64,000 nucleotides of DNA from positions 39,113,115-39,177,114 of the forward strand of contig NC_045138.2 of NCBI RefSeq assembly GCF_008831285.2, written 5' to 3'. The translations under genes were made by a program, and so were the position numbers. The notes under the pieces were generated by a model that did no database searches, was not told where the DNA came from, and was given only the letters and a program-made list of their open reading frames with translations. Below, in pieces: positions 63,245 to 64,000 of the stretch (position 1 is its first letter; each line of letters opens with the position of its first letter). The DNA comes from Nymphaea colorata. Taxonomy: Eukaryota; Streptophyta; Magnoliopsida; Nymphaeales; Nymphaeaceae.

Positions 63245-64000
63245 TGTTAGAGGAGGCGACACAGATATCCCGTGCGCTGGAGATTCTTGATAAAGGCGTC
63301 GGCCGACTCAGCCACGGCCATTGACTCTCTCGGCTCTGGTTCGGCTTCCGAGCCGCCGCCCCCGCGCGCTCTCGTCGTATAGGGACCGTGCCGTGGATCA
63401 GGAAAAGGCTTCAGGATGTATTCAAAACGGGTAAAATTTCACCCCCCTGAATCAAATCGCGGATGAATGTTTCCCGGAAATTATGGTTCGTTCACTTCCA
63501 AAGTTCCACTCTGGGGTCCGACATTTTTCTCCAGAAAAAAGTTTACCTTCTTCGGACAAGCAAAAGGTTAGTTTGAAATTCTTTCCCAGCTGCCAAACGT
63601 CCGACCTGCTTCCCGACACTTTATCTTCTTCCTTTTCAGCTTTGATTATTGACCAAATATACTAATTTATACAGTAAAGTAAGAATAAGTCAAAAAAGGA
63701 GATTCTCCCATAGTAAATGCTCATTTCAAATCTCTCAATTTTATTGAAATCTTATTTCTTTTTTCGGAATAACTTGTCCTTATATAGATGTGATTTTATA
63801 GTTAATATTGATAAGAAACACATATTAAGTAAGCTTTTATAACTTCTTTAGAATTGTTGGAGAAAAAAATCACGATCTTTGTTAAATCAACTTAAAGTAA
63901 AGGAAATTTCAATAAACAAGACTAATAAACATTTCACTCATTCAGATTAAGTTGTATAAGTGTGTAAGGGTTTTCACAATAAATAAGTGTGATGAACATG
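63245..64000. other. Upstream region of the TIGR01589 gene
   Basis: GC-rich up to about 63,400 (proximal promoter with CGCCGCC and CCGCGCGC words), then AT-rich DNA with no gene seen. Confidence 0.5.

Overview
The window is nuclear DNA of a flowering plant. It is AT-rich, its genes are split by introns of about 0.1 to 2.9 kb with GT..AG ends, it has many TA, GA and CT microsatellites, and it carries short non-autonomous transposons and tRNA-derived SINEs. The protein families (a plant cyclic nucleotide-gated channel, a plant PP2C phosphatase and a plant-only TIGR01589 protein) rule out bacteria and animals. I cannot name the species; an early-diverging angiosperm, magnoliid or monocot is only an impression.

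Layout. 1-16,600 is gene-poor, with MITE-like elements, microsatellites and short repeats. 17,060-30,170 (minus) is a complete seven-exon CNGC channel gene coding for 711 aa, with a probable spliced leader reaching about 31,800. 31,900-36,800 is AT-rich intergenic DNA. 36,815-37,444 holds two full-length copies of one SINE in inverted orientation. 38,150-39,500 (plus) may be a two-exon gene for a small protein of about 87 aa. 40,780-48,400 (plus) is a PP2C gene with eight coding exons (351 aa) and a leader intron. 50,493-59,903 (minus) is an eight-coding-exon gene for a TIGR01589/PF09713 protein (373 aa), with a leader running to a TATA box near 63,235. The PP2C and TIGR01589 genes converge on about 48.4-50.5 kb.

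All exon coordinates were derived by hand from splice sites, reading-frame phase and family conservation. The three main genes join without any frame break, which is good internal support. The genes do not form a pathway; they are ordinary neighbours: calcium/cation entry at the membrane, protein dephosphorylation, and a protein of unknown function.

The most interesting structure is in the introns. Five related hAT-like miniature elements (344-854 bp) sit in introns of the CNGC and TIGR01589 genes, four of them with recognisable 8-bp target duplications, and most carry an internal microsatellite. A Tourist-like element with a TAA duplication lies in the leader of the TIGR01589 gene. I found no evidence of a wholly new biological system. 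The best candidates for follow-up are the small-protein locus, a leader ORF upstream of the CNGC gene, and the inverted SINE pair.
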